DNA of 10,000 nucleotides from Candidatus Hydrogenedens sp. (lineage in GTDB: Bacteria; Hydrogenedentota; Hydrogenedentia; Hydrogenedentales; Hydrogenedentaceae). Made by a program: the position numbers and the translations under genes. The stretch lies in contig JAIWNQ010000201.1 in NCBI GenBank assembly GCA_020216745.1, positions 1 through 10,000 of the forward strand. The letters run 5' to 3'. Positions 1 through 6,926 of this stretch are shown piece by piece; position 1 is the stretch's first letter; each line of letters starts with the position of its first letter. The notes under the pieces are model-generated. The model was not told the origin of the DNA, ran no database searches, and saw nothing but the letters and a program-made list of their open reading frames with translations.

Positions 1-2660
1 ACACCACTCAAATTGTCCGTCGCCGAGCCATATACCACTGGCAAAGGATTCAGATTCGTATAGGCTGGAACATTTATACTACCCACCGTAGGAACTGTTA
101 TGTCGTAAATAGTGCTCGTTCCACCATTACCGGTAGGTGAACTGCTCCGGTTTCCGGCACCATCTTCTACAACTACATCAAAGTAGTAAGTGCCTTCTGA
201 GACAGGGGTGAAGTTGAAACTGCCGTTGGGTGCAGAAGTGGAACTGAGTCCGCTATAAGTCCATGTGCCACCGGTTTCTTTCTTATACCAGAGTTCTACT
301 TTGTTAACACCGCTGGATGTATCGGCAGCACCGGTGTAATTTATCGTAATAGGCGTAGTATTCGCAGTTGCGGGCGAAGTTACCGTAGAGATAGTTGGCG
401 TGTCTATTTTGATACCACCGCCGACATGCGTAGCGCTGTTGGGTGAGGTAAGGTTCCTACCGGCAGAATCTTTGACAGAGGCTGAGACGGTGATAGTTAC
501 ATCGCCGCCATCTCTCATTTCACCGGCAATCCATGTAAGCCTATAGGTATGACCTGTAAGGAACTGCACACTAAATGGGTTCGTGCTTAATGTGCCCTTA
601 CCAGTGCCGGAGATGGTAAAACTACTGGCGGTAATTGTGCTACCATCCATCTGTTGGCTGAAGGTAATATCTACGACTCGTTGTCCTTTTACTTCTACCG
701 CAGTAACAGTAGGAGCGGTGACTTGGGTATCTGACAAAATGCTTACATTATCAATCACTACTGAATTGATACCCGTTTCACCTTCACCGAATTGAAGCAG
801 AATGCCGTGCGGGACTCCACTCCATGCGCCGGTATGACCGGAAGGCTGACCTGTCGTGTATGGGATGAGGAAATTATAGCGTTTGATTCCCTTATTAGTC
901 GGGATAGTCCATTTCCTTGCAGTTTCGTAATCATCGCCTAATCTTAAGCCATCATTCCGCCAGGCAAAACGTAATGTAAAATCGTTTCGGTCAGTTTGAG
1001 TGGCTGGGTTTACATCGACCTGTAGCCATCTATAGGTGGAAGGTGCCCCAACAATAAAGCCGAGATTTTCTATGCCGAGTGTCCCTGTGCCCGTGACGGT
1101 TCCTACACCACTGGCAATATTTAATGACGTTCCGCCATAAGGCGAATGCTTGGCAGAGACCCAACTACCGCAGTTATTCCCATATAAATTATTGTTTCCA
1201 GCAGTGGAAAAGTCCCAAGTATATGGTCCGGTTGCCCATGAAAGTGAATTGTAAAGGGTAATATAATCATAATAGAAGGTAGCGGAGGTTTCCACTGTTG
1301 CAGGGTCAATGCGAAAATTATTTATTGTTCCGGGTGCACCGAGCCAGGAGTTACCAGATGTGCGAGTGCCCATATCTACCAGCAGGCATTGGTAGCCATT
1401 GTTTGGATAGAAATAATAGTCTTTATTAACATACCAGCCTGCACCCGTTCCGGGGAAACCAAAGGTTTGCATCATTGCGGGATTGTTGTTCCCGTATCCG
1501 GTGATATTGGCACGGAGTAACAGATAACGGTATGATGAGGGATTAAAATGTTGATTGTACACATATATAAATGGGTCGCTTCCAGTGGTGTTAAGACTTA
1601 GTACACCACCATTTGCCTGTAGATTTGATATTTGCTGGACTGCAGTCCAACCTTGTTTATGGTTACCGACATCGAATTGCCAATCGGGTATTGGCTCACG
1701 ACGTAGACCAATGTAGTAAATTCTTACATTTCCACTTGAAAGTCCGCCCGTATCGAAGCGAATTTGCGTTATAGTTCGTCCGTTCCAGACGCCCGATTTA
1801 CCTTCTTCTGAAAGTCGTTGAGGAATATTAATGAGATAAGTGTATCTTCCTACTCTTGATGGGAAGACTACAGATCTTGCTTCTTCATATCCTCCTTCTA
1901 CAGTTGTGCTATAAAACATCTGGAAGAAGTCGTCTGAAGGGGAAAATTCTATATCTGCTTGTAGCCATGGATAATCAGACCCGCTAATCCTTAAATCGCC
2001 CGGAGATTGAACATACGGGTCACTGCAGTTAAATTCAAAATATAAATAGCCTCCGGTGACTTGCTGATTTTGAGCACAACTGAATCCACCCCAGCCTTCA
2101 AAATCGCCGTTCGTTTCGAAGTCCCAGACTGCACCACGAGAATTACTACCAAATGTTATACCGAACCAATGAATTTTGACATTACAGCCAGAAAGAGCAC
2201 CGGGGTCAAGCCGAACTTGACGGATAGTTTTACCTAACCACGAGTTCGGGTCTTTCCCTTCGTTGGATAATTGTTGAGAGATGTTTATTAGATATGTATT
2301 CCTTCCGGTATAACCAGTGAAATTAATTGATTTTGCTTCATTCCATCCCCCATCCGCTGTAGTAATGAAGAACATCTGGAATGTCTGGTTCGATGAAGCT
2401 GTAAATTCTATATCAGCATGTAGGTAGCGGAAGTTAGAACCGTCCACATTTAAGTTGTCTGGAGAGAATATTTGTGGGTCGCCTCCAGTTGTATCGAATG
2501 TTAACGCATCGCCGGAAACAGTAAAATTGTTTATATAAGAGCCGGCAGACCATCCTTCAGTGTCCCCGTTAGTGTGGAATTCCCACACCACCGCATGAAC
2601 AGTAAAAGAAATCAAAACAAATAAAACAGAAAATCCTTCAAACAATAATTTCTTTTTCAT
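1..2660 (-). CDS. Large secreted multi-domain surface protein, C-terminus cut by the window edge
   Basis: The frame stays open from the ATG at 2658-2660 to the left edge, giving 886 visible residues without a stop. The start is supported by AAGGAG at 2669-2674, 8 bases upstream. Residues 1-23 form a Sec signal peptide (KKK, hydrophobic core, VHA before the likely cut). Residues 24-643 are four tandem modules of about 150 residues, each opening with W-x-F (W26, W179, W327, W482). Residues ~647-748 resemble a SbsA/Big_5-type Ig-like domain ('VVDITFSQQMDG', 'VKDSAGRNL'). Residues ~751-850 form an Ig/Fn3-like domain with 'VELWYKK' and 'VVVEDGAGNRS', and another Ig-like domain begins at ~854. No catalytic motif is visible. 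I infer an extracellular or cell-surface protein, possibly carbohydrate-binding. The modules look like jelly-roll beta-sandwiches, but I cannot name their family. A C-terminal anchor or sorting signal may lie outside the window. Confidence 0.88.
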   Translation of the reverse strand, partial: MKKKLLFEGFSVLFVLISFTVHAVVWEFHTNGDTEGWSAGSYINNFTVSGDALTFDTTGGDPQIFSPDNLNVDGSNFRYLHADIEFTASSNQTFQMFFITTADGGWNEAKSINFTGYTGRNTYLINISQQLSNEGKDPNSWLGKTIRQVRLDPGALSGCNVKIHWFGITFGSNSRGAVWDFETNGDFEGWGGFSCAQNQQVTGGYLYFEFNCSDPYVQSPGDLRISGSDYPWLQADIEFSPSDDFFQMFYSTTVEGGYEEARSVVFPSRVGRYTYLINIPQRLSEEGKSGVWNGRTITQIRFDTGGLSSGNVRIYYIGLRREPIPDWQFDVGNHKQGWTAVQQISNLQANGGVLSLNTTGSDPFIYVYNQHFNPSSYRYLLLRANITGYGNNNPAMMQTFGFPGTGAGWYVNKDYYFYPNNGYQCLLVDMGTRTSGNSWLGAPGTINNFRIDPATVETSATFYYDYITLYNSLSWATGPYTWDFSTAGNNNLYGNNCGSWVSAKHSPYGGTSLNIASGVGTVTGTGTLGIENLGFIVGAPSTYRWLQVDVNPATQTDRNDFTLRFAWRNDGLRLGDDYETARKWTIPTNKGIKRYNFLIPYTTGQPSGHTGAWSGVPHGILLQFGEGETGINSVVIDNVSILSDTQVTAPTVTAVEVKGQRVVDITFSQQMDGSTITASSFTISGTGKGTLSTNPFSVQFLTGHTYRLTWIAGEMRDGGDVTITVSASVKDSAGRNLTSPNSATHVGGGIKIDTPTISTVTSPATANTTPITINYTGAADTSSGVNKVELWYKKETGGTWTYSGLSSTSAPNGSFNFTPVSEGTYYFDVVVEDGAGNRSSSPTGNGGTSTIYDITVPTVGSINVPAYTNLNPLPVVYGSATDNLSG
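732..2591 (-). repeat. Four tandem ~150-residue modules encoded within the secreted protein
   Basis: The modules cover about residues 24-170, 177-320, 325-470 and 480-643. Shared landmarks recur in the same order: an opening W-x-F; a 'NGD-x-EGW'-like turn in the first two; a 'W/Y-L-x-A/V-D' strand; 'EA-K/R-S' or 'ETARK'; 'TYLINI' (modules 1 and 2) or 'RYNFLI' (module 4); a 'W-x-G' turn; then 'R-x-D'. Modules 1 and 2 are plainly the closest pair. Module 3 is more diverged and module 4 most, the latter ending in 'VVIDNVSIL', which is common at the last strand of jelly-roll carbohydrate-binding domains. The period between opening tryptophans is 153, 148 and 155 residues. Confidence 0.75.
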
Positions 2661-2749
2661 TGTTGGACTCCTTCTAAAAATAAATATTTAAGACTATTAA
2701 TAATTTGTTATAATATATTTTATAAAAAAAGTATTGTAGAGAAAAAATA

Positions 2750-2836
2750 ATGAAAATAAAATCTGCTTATTTATTTTATCTTATGTTTATCCTTTGTCAC
2801 TTTTTTTATTATGTATCTGGTTACGATAGATTGTAA
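2750..2836 (+). CDS. Possible 28-residue hydrophobic peptide (doubtful)
   Basis: ATG at 2750 opens a 28-codon frame ending in TAA at 2834-2836. The peptide starts M-K-I-K-S and then has a long hydrophobic and aromatic stretch (positions 6-23) before a short polar tail. It could be a small membrane peptide or a decayed signal peptide. There is no convincing Shine-Dalgarno sequence ('GAGAAAAAATA' precedes it), and in DNA this AT-rich a chance hydrophobic frame is quite possible. No function can be offered. Confidence 0.15.
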   Translation: MKIKSAYLFYLMFILCHFFYYVSGYDRL

Positions 2837-2907
2837 TTCAATAACATAAAAGAACATTTTTTGTCATATTAATTTTATAGTTTCTTCATTAGGCTATTGT
2901 CATCAAC

Positions 2908-2936
2908 TTGACTTTGAATAAATTCTATATTATCAT
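2908..2936 (+). promoter_or_regulatory. Sigma70-like promoter for the 2983 gene
   Basis: TTGACT at 2908-2913 matches the -35 consensus at 5 of 6 positions. After a 17-base spacer, TATCAT at 2931-2936 matches the -10 consensus at 5 of 6. Transcription would begin near 2943 and leave a leader of about 40 bases before the gene. The surrounding DNA is AT-rich, which raises the chance of accidental matches, but the ideal spacing favours a real site. Confidence 0.5.
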
Positions 2937-2982
2937 TAATTTCATAATAATTTAATTTTTTAATCACATTTAATAAACATCA

Positions 2983-4146
2983 ATGGGGTTGAATATGCTT
3001 AAAAAAATAGAGGATGGTCTTAAATATTTATTGGTAGGATTTATTTGTTTAATTATAACGATTTTACTCTGGTCATCAATTACAAACTCTTCGGAATATA
3101 TAGAAAATGTGACAAATTTACCGAATTATAATTATATACCTGATGTGAAAAAATTAAAAGAGGAGGGCAAATTGCAAGAAGCTTTAGAATTGACCCGTTT
3201 TATTCTTAAACATCCCGATATGCCTGGACAGGAAGAAGCAAAAATACTTGAGCAAGAACTTGAAACAGAAATTAATTCTTTATGGGGAAAGATAAAGCGT
3301 TCTATTAGTGGATTTGTTTGGGGAAGTGGAAATTCCATTGAAGAGATAATAGGTGGAATAACTTCTGATATGATAGTTTGGGGTGACGTCAGAGATTTAT
3401 TAAAACAGGGTTATTACAAAATTACAGGCAACGAAACTGATATGGTCATTGTTGCACTTGCCAGTGTAGGATTGTTAACTGAAGTAGTAGATGTTGCGGA
3501 TTGGGCACCTGCAGTTTTAAAGGCTTTTCGAAAAGTAGGAGCATTATCAAAAAAATTTGCAGATTTCATTATTACTACAGCTAAAAATTCAGTAAAAGTC
3601 GGAAAACTTGATAATGGATTAAAGGTTGTTTTCAAGAGTGTAGCTGGATTGGTAGATAATTTAGGACTTGCTCGTTCAGCAACGGTGATGAAACATGTTG
3701 ATACAGTTGACGATCTTACTTCAGTTGCAAAGATTGCAGAGAAAAATACGGATACTGCATATCTCATGATTCGAAATGGTGGGAGTGATGGAATAACCTT
3801 GATTAAACAATTGGGAAATAGTGAAGATGGGATTAAAATGATGAATGATGCTGTTAAAAAAGGACCTGGGGGAATTGCATGGCTTAAAAGAGGAGGTGCA
3901 GGCCGTAAGTACGTTTTAACAACACGATTTGGAGCAAGGATTTTAAAGAATTTAAGATTAGAAAGACCTCAACATCTTATAAAAGAAATTATAAAAACAC
4001 ACCCAAATTTGAAATTGTTTTTCTGGGTAATTACTCTTTTATTTTTTGCAATTTCAATATTATCGTTTTATAAAGCGGTATGGAATTTTTACTATCTATT
4101 TATAGGAAGCAAATCCAAAACTCTCTCAAAAGATACCGCCAATTAA
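2983..4146 (+). CDS. Orphan protein with N- and C-terminal membrane segments
   Basis: 387 residues, function not recognised. A transmembrane segment lies at ~15-32 (LLVGF...LLW) and a second at ~344-368, with a helix-rich domain of about 300 residues between them. Residues 53-105 look like a paired amphipathic helix region with TPR-like character ('EGKLQEALELTRFILKHP'). Residues 130-230 contain 'WGDVRDLLKQGYYKITG' and a hydrophobic stretch (153-166) that might also touch the membrane. Residues 255-305 carry short helical units ('GSDGITLIKQLGN', 'GPGGIAWLKRGG') resembling repeats I recall from uncharacterised bacterial proteins. The start is uncertain: ATG 2983 has no Shine-Dalgarno, while ATG 2995 has GGGG six bases upstream and would give a protein four residues shorter. 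The gene is visibly AT-richer than its neighbours, which may mean acquisition or relaxed constraint. It stands alone behind its own promoter and converges on the next gene. I infer an inner-membrane protein. Confidence 0.8.
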   Translation: MGLNMLKKIEDGLKYLLVGFICLIITILLWSSITNSSEYIENVTNLPNYNYIPDVKKLKEEGKLQEALELTRFILKHPDMPGQEEAKILEQELETEINSLWGKIKRSISGFVWGSGNSIEEIIGGITSDMIVWGDVRDLLKQGYYKITGNETDMVIVALASVGLLTEVVDVADWAPAVLKAFRKVGALSKKFADFIITTAKNSVKVGKLDNGLKVVFKSVAGLVDNLGLARSATVMKHVDTVDDLTSVAKIAEKNTDTAYLMIRNGGSDGITLIKQLGNSEDGIKMMNDAVKKGPGGIAWLKRGGAGRKYVLTTRFGARILKNLRLERPQHLIKEIIKTHPNLKLFFWVITLLFFAISILSFYKAVWNFYYLFIGSKSKTLSKDTAN

Positions 4147-4152
4147 TTAATA

Positions 4153-4248
4153 TAATATCAGTAAAATGAGAATATATCGCCATTTACTTTTTAGATTTCA
4201 TAGATGAAAACATAATGATTTAAAATACGATTTATTTTTCTGATATTA
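4153..4248. repeat. 9-base inverted repeat in the convergent gap
   Basis: TAATATCAG at 4153-4161 is the exact reverse complement of CTGATATTA at 4240-4248, with 78 bases between. It sits in the 190-base gap where the 2983 gene and the 4337 gene converge. It is AT-rich and has a long loop, so it is a weak candidate for a transcription-ending structure and could be chance. No compact GC-rich hairpin with a T-run is visible in the gap. Confidence 0.2.
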
Positions 4249-4336
4249 ATTTGTCACTTTGTGAGTAGGGTTTTGTTGTTTAGTTTTCTTAGAGATAAAT
4301 TACTGGCGAATATGATTTTTGTTTGTCTATAACAAC

Positions 4337-5842
4337 TTATGCGTGGACGTGGGGGTCCCATTCAAGTCCTTCGACCTTATGGAGATTGTCAATTCCTTCG
4401 CGGAGTATTTTAATTCTGTTTAAACGGCAATAACGTTCAACATCTCTAGTGTGGTCGCCATAAAAGATTACACGATGTAGTCCACTTGACCAGTTATATA
4501 GGAAGTTATCGATATTGTCAACTTTCACAGTTAATTTACTTCTACAGCCACGTTCATCAAGTGGACTATCTATGGCATCACCAATGCTATATAGTAATAT
4601 GTCGGTACCGATTAATCGTGCCATAGTAACCTTTTCTCCGACTGGCATTCTAACTTGTAGTGAAACACCGCGATTATCTTCTAAATGAGTGCGAACTATG
4701 TAGGGAGAAGGCTCTGTATTCGGCCCCTTCATTTGTGTTGCTGCAACGCAATGTGCGTGGATTATGGTGCTATTTGAAAGGTCAAACATTGGGTCTGTAA
4801 CAAAACCTGTGCGTCCTACAAGATAGGTAAACAGTAGTTGTGTCATTGTAGATTTTAGGTCTGCTTCACACACGCCAGCAAGCAACGAATTGTTTAATCG
4901 AACAAATCCCAAGCATGGATATCCCATATTATTTTCTATTAATTTCATCCCTAAACAATTCATTGTAATAGCCTGTGCGTTATAAGTTTTCATGAGATTC
5001 TTCATGGCAATGTACATTCTTGCCCCTTTCATCACGTCTTCCTTACTGGGCTCTACAATCTTTTCTGCTTCTTTAATCCATCTTTCTGCATCTGCAAGAA
5101 CCTCGTTTTCGGATGCGTCTTCGTAGGCTTTCTGAAGTTCAGGCAGTTTTATCGTAATAATTTCAGTTCCAAATTTTTCTTTGGTAGAAGTGCAATAGGC
5201 TGGGTCTGCTTCTCCATAGTTTACATGGAGTATTCGCGTTTCCCGTAGTCTTTGAATAGCACGGAATGGTTTCACCGCTTCCGCAATGTCTGCAAATTGA
5301 CTACTCGGAACAATATCAATACATTTTCCTTCTTTCTGCCATGATGGGACAATATGCCACTCATGGCCACAATAAGGCATGGTAAATATCATTACTGGCT
5401 TGTTCAGGTCAAATAGTCCTGAAATAAATCCGCCTGTGCCTAACGTCAGATGCAATACCAGTATGCCTGTTACATCCTTGAATTTTTCCTTTGCTTTTGC
5501 AAGTTCATCTTGATTGGTAACAAGACCGCCATCGATAAACTCAATATCGGCAAGTTTATCGTTAAGTTTGGCAATTTCCTGTTCATACCGATTTACCTCT
5601 GCTTTCAGGTCAACTTGATGCATAGGCCAACCAGGGGTCGGGACACCTACATACATTTTTCCTACTCTAACTTTATTCTTGATTTGTAATTCGGATAATT
5701 GTTCATGGCCAATGGTGGACTTCCCATAAATAGGCAGGTTAGCAACTGCTACCATACCAGCAGAAGCCAAAATAAATTGTCTGCGAGAACAGCCTGCTGA
5801 ACAGTGTGAAACGTTTTTTGAATCATGATTTGATGTATTCAT
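4337..5842 (-). CDS. Tat-exported L-fucose/arabinose isomerase-fold protein (paralogue A)
   Basis: 501 residues. The start ATG (5840-5842) has AAGGA eight bases upstream. A twin-arginine signal is clear: 'CSRRQFIL' (R20-R21), then a hydrophobic stretch to ~38, so the folded protein should be exported across the inner membrane. Residues 57-290 form an alpha/beta region with Rossmann-like strands (for example 'VTGILVLHLTLG'). Residues ~290-480 resemble the C-terminal part of L-fucose isomerase-like proteins: 'NCLGM', 'CEADL', 'TDP', 'HAHC', 'GVSLQV', 'LHRVIFYGD'. E326 and D350 are 24 residues apart, as are metal ligands E337 and D361 of E. coli FucI, and H456 would match H528. I infer a metal-dependent sugar isomerase or a protein that reuses that fold. 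Substrate is unknown; pathway enzymes of this fold are normally cytoplasmic. It is clearly paralogous to the 6927-8435 gene. Confidence 0.8.
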   Translation of the reverse strand: MNTSNHDSKNVSHCSAGCSRRQFILASAGMVAVANLPIYGKSTIGHEQLSELQIKNKVRVGKMYVGVPTPGWPMHQVDLKAEVNRYEQEIAKLNDKLADIEFIDGGLVTNQDELAKAKEKFKDVTGILVLHLTLGTGGFISGLFDLNKPVMIFTMPYCGHEWHIVPSWQKEGKCIDIVPSSQFADIAEAVKPFRAIQRLRETRILHVNYGEADPAYCTSTKEKFGTEIITIKLPELQKAYEDASENEVLADAERWIKEAEKIVEPSKEDVMKGARMYIAMKNLMKTYNAQAITMNCLGMKLIENNMGYPCLGFVRLNNSLLAGVCEADLKSTMTQLLFTYLVGRTGFVTDPMFDLSNSTIIHAHCVAATQMKGPNTEPSPYIVRTHLEDNRGVSLQVRMPVGEKVTMARLIGTDILLYSIGDAIDSPLDERGCRSKLTVKVDNIDNFLYNWSSGLHRVIFYGDHTRDVERYCRLNRIKILREGIDNLHKVEGLEWDPHVHA

Positions 5843-5869
5843 GGCTCTTTTCCTTATGTTATATTTTTA

Positions 5870-5898
5870 ATTATACATAAACAGTTCATTAATAACAA
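5870..5898 (-). promoter_or_regulatory. Sigma70-like promoter for paralogue A
   Basis: Reading the minus strand, TTGTTA (5893-5898) is followed after 17 bases by a perfect TATAAT (5870-5875). Transcription would start near 5863, giving a short leader of about 20 bases that contains the AAGGA ribosome binding site at 5851-5855. The -35 box matches at 4 of 6 positions, and the perfect -10 box with ideal spacing makes this the best promoter candidate for the gene. Confidence 0.55.
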
Positions 5899-6064
5899 AT
5901 AAAAAACTTTTATGGGGAAAACTTGTTTTTATATCTTCTCCTCATAGAAAGCTAACCCATAATTTTCTATATTGTTTTTGAGTCTCAATCTCTTTTCCGT
6001 TTATACTCTTCGTTATCTGTGTGTATTCGGTGATATCGAAGATAAAACAAAAAGTGCTAAAAGC

Positions 6065-6917
6065 ATGGTAGACTTTAATCGTCGAGAATTTTTGTACCAT
6101 AGCAGTCTTTACACACTTGGAATTCCTCCTCTGAATCTTCTTGCAAAAGATTTTACAAAAGAAACTCGTCTCAGAGGCGGGATTTAATGCTCATGACCTT
6201 GGCACGGATGGATTTGGAGAAGTAGCCTCTGCGGGCGATTTTGCACAATTGGCACTGTGGCTTGCCTTGATGGGTGATGGAAAACTTCTTGACGATGCGG
6301 AACGACTTCTTCGTGTCCGACTCTTTGCAACCCAAATCACCGATACCCCTCCATTAAAACCTGTGCAAAATGTTAACGCTTATATACATCGCGATTTAAC
6401 GCAACATGTCATCGGAGCCTACGGAGGTTGTCACGAGCATCCTCACGGTAGGAAACAGGCAGTTACCGATGTAAGCTCCGCAGTGCTTCACTCCGTCATT
6501 GATTTATATCAGCATGCAGTTCAACTTGAGGGGGATACATTAAAAATACATTTTCACATCCCCTGTAAAACAAAATATGCTGATATAGAATCTAAACGAG
6601 AGAAGGAGGAGGCCATATTAAAAATCACTACAAAGAAACATTATCGTCTTATTATCCGTGTTCCGAACTGGACCCCAGAGGAAAGTATCTCTTTCACATC
6701 GGCAGGCAAACCTATCTCCGCTTCTATTACTGGGTGTTTTGCTTTTATTTCACAGGAGCGACCCGAAGGTACCGTAGAAATGATGTATCAATTACCTGAA
6801 CGACTTACAAAAGATACGCTACGGGGAATCGAGTTCACCTATAAATGGTGCGGAGATGACATTATCGGAGTATCACCCAATACAGACTTCTATCCATTTT
6901 ATCCGACTCTGGAATAG
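6065..6917 (+). pseudogene. Broken Tat-exported glycoside hydrolase-like gene (GH127/DUF1680-like remnant)
   Basis: From ATG 6065 the frame encodes a Tat signal: 'NRREFLYHSSLYTLGIPP' within residues 1-25. It stops at TAA 6185-6187. The homologous body continues in another frame, open from about 6141 to the stop at 6915-6917. That second part has the landmarks of the end of the alpha/alpha barrel ('GFGEVASAGDFAQLALWL', 'DDAERLLR'), a 'GAYGGCHEHPHGR' loop, 'VSSAVLHSVIDLYQHAV' and a C-terminal beta-sandwich ('LIIRVPNWTP'), like GH127/DUF1680 beta-L-arabinofuranosidase-type proteins. Such proteins usually run to 600 or more residues; only about 280 codons remain, so most of the catalytic barrel is gone as well as the frame. 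The cysteine pair of the GH127 zinc site is not fully present. A TTG-started cytoplasmic fragment is possible but unlikely to be functional. It ends nine bases before the convergent paralogue B. The family name is tentative; the broken structure is clear. Confidence 0.65.
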
Positions 6918-6926
6918 TTATATCTC

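Larger units (their letters stand above)
2661..2982. other. AT-rich intergenic region between divergent genes
   Basis: This stretch separates the start of the secreted protein gene (minus) from the start of the two-membrane-segment protein (plus). It is very AT-rich. It holds the minus-strand ribosome binding site at 2669-2674, a possible 28-codon reading frame at 2750-2836, and a good plus-strand promoter at 2908-2936. I could not pick a convincing minus-strand promoter, because too many AT-rich -10-like strings occur. No tRNA or strong terminator hairpin was seen. Confidence 0.6.

Noticed and set aside
583..1309. Short open frames at 583-795 (+) and 1121-1309 (-) inside the secreted protein gene
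   Set aside because: They lie in other frames of a continuous 886-codon reading frame with clear domain repeats, and their translations have no recognisable features.
3132..3767. Minus-strand open frames at 3132-3338 and 3414-3767
   Set aside because: They are antisense to the two-membrane-segment gene, are Ser/Thr-rich translations typical of shadow frames, and have no ribosome binding site or motif.
6141..6190. Programmed ribosomal frameshift joining the Tat signal to the hydrolase body
   Set aside because: No classic slippery heptamer with a downstream structure is apparent at the overlap, and the missing catalytic barrel shows real loss of sequence, not just a change of frame.
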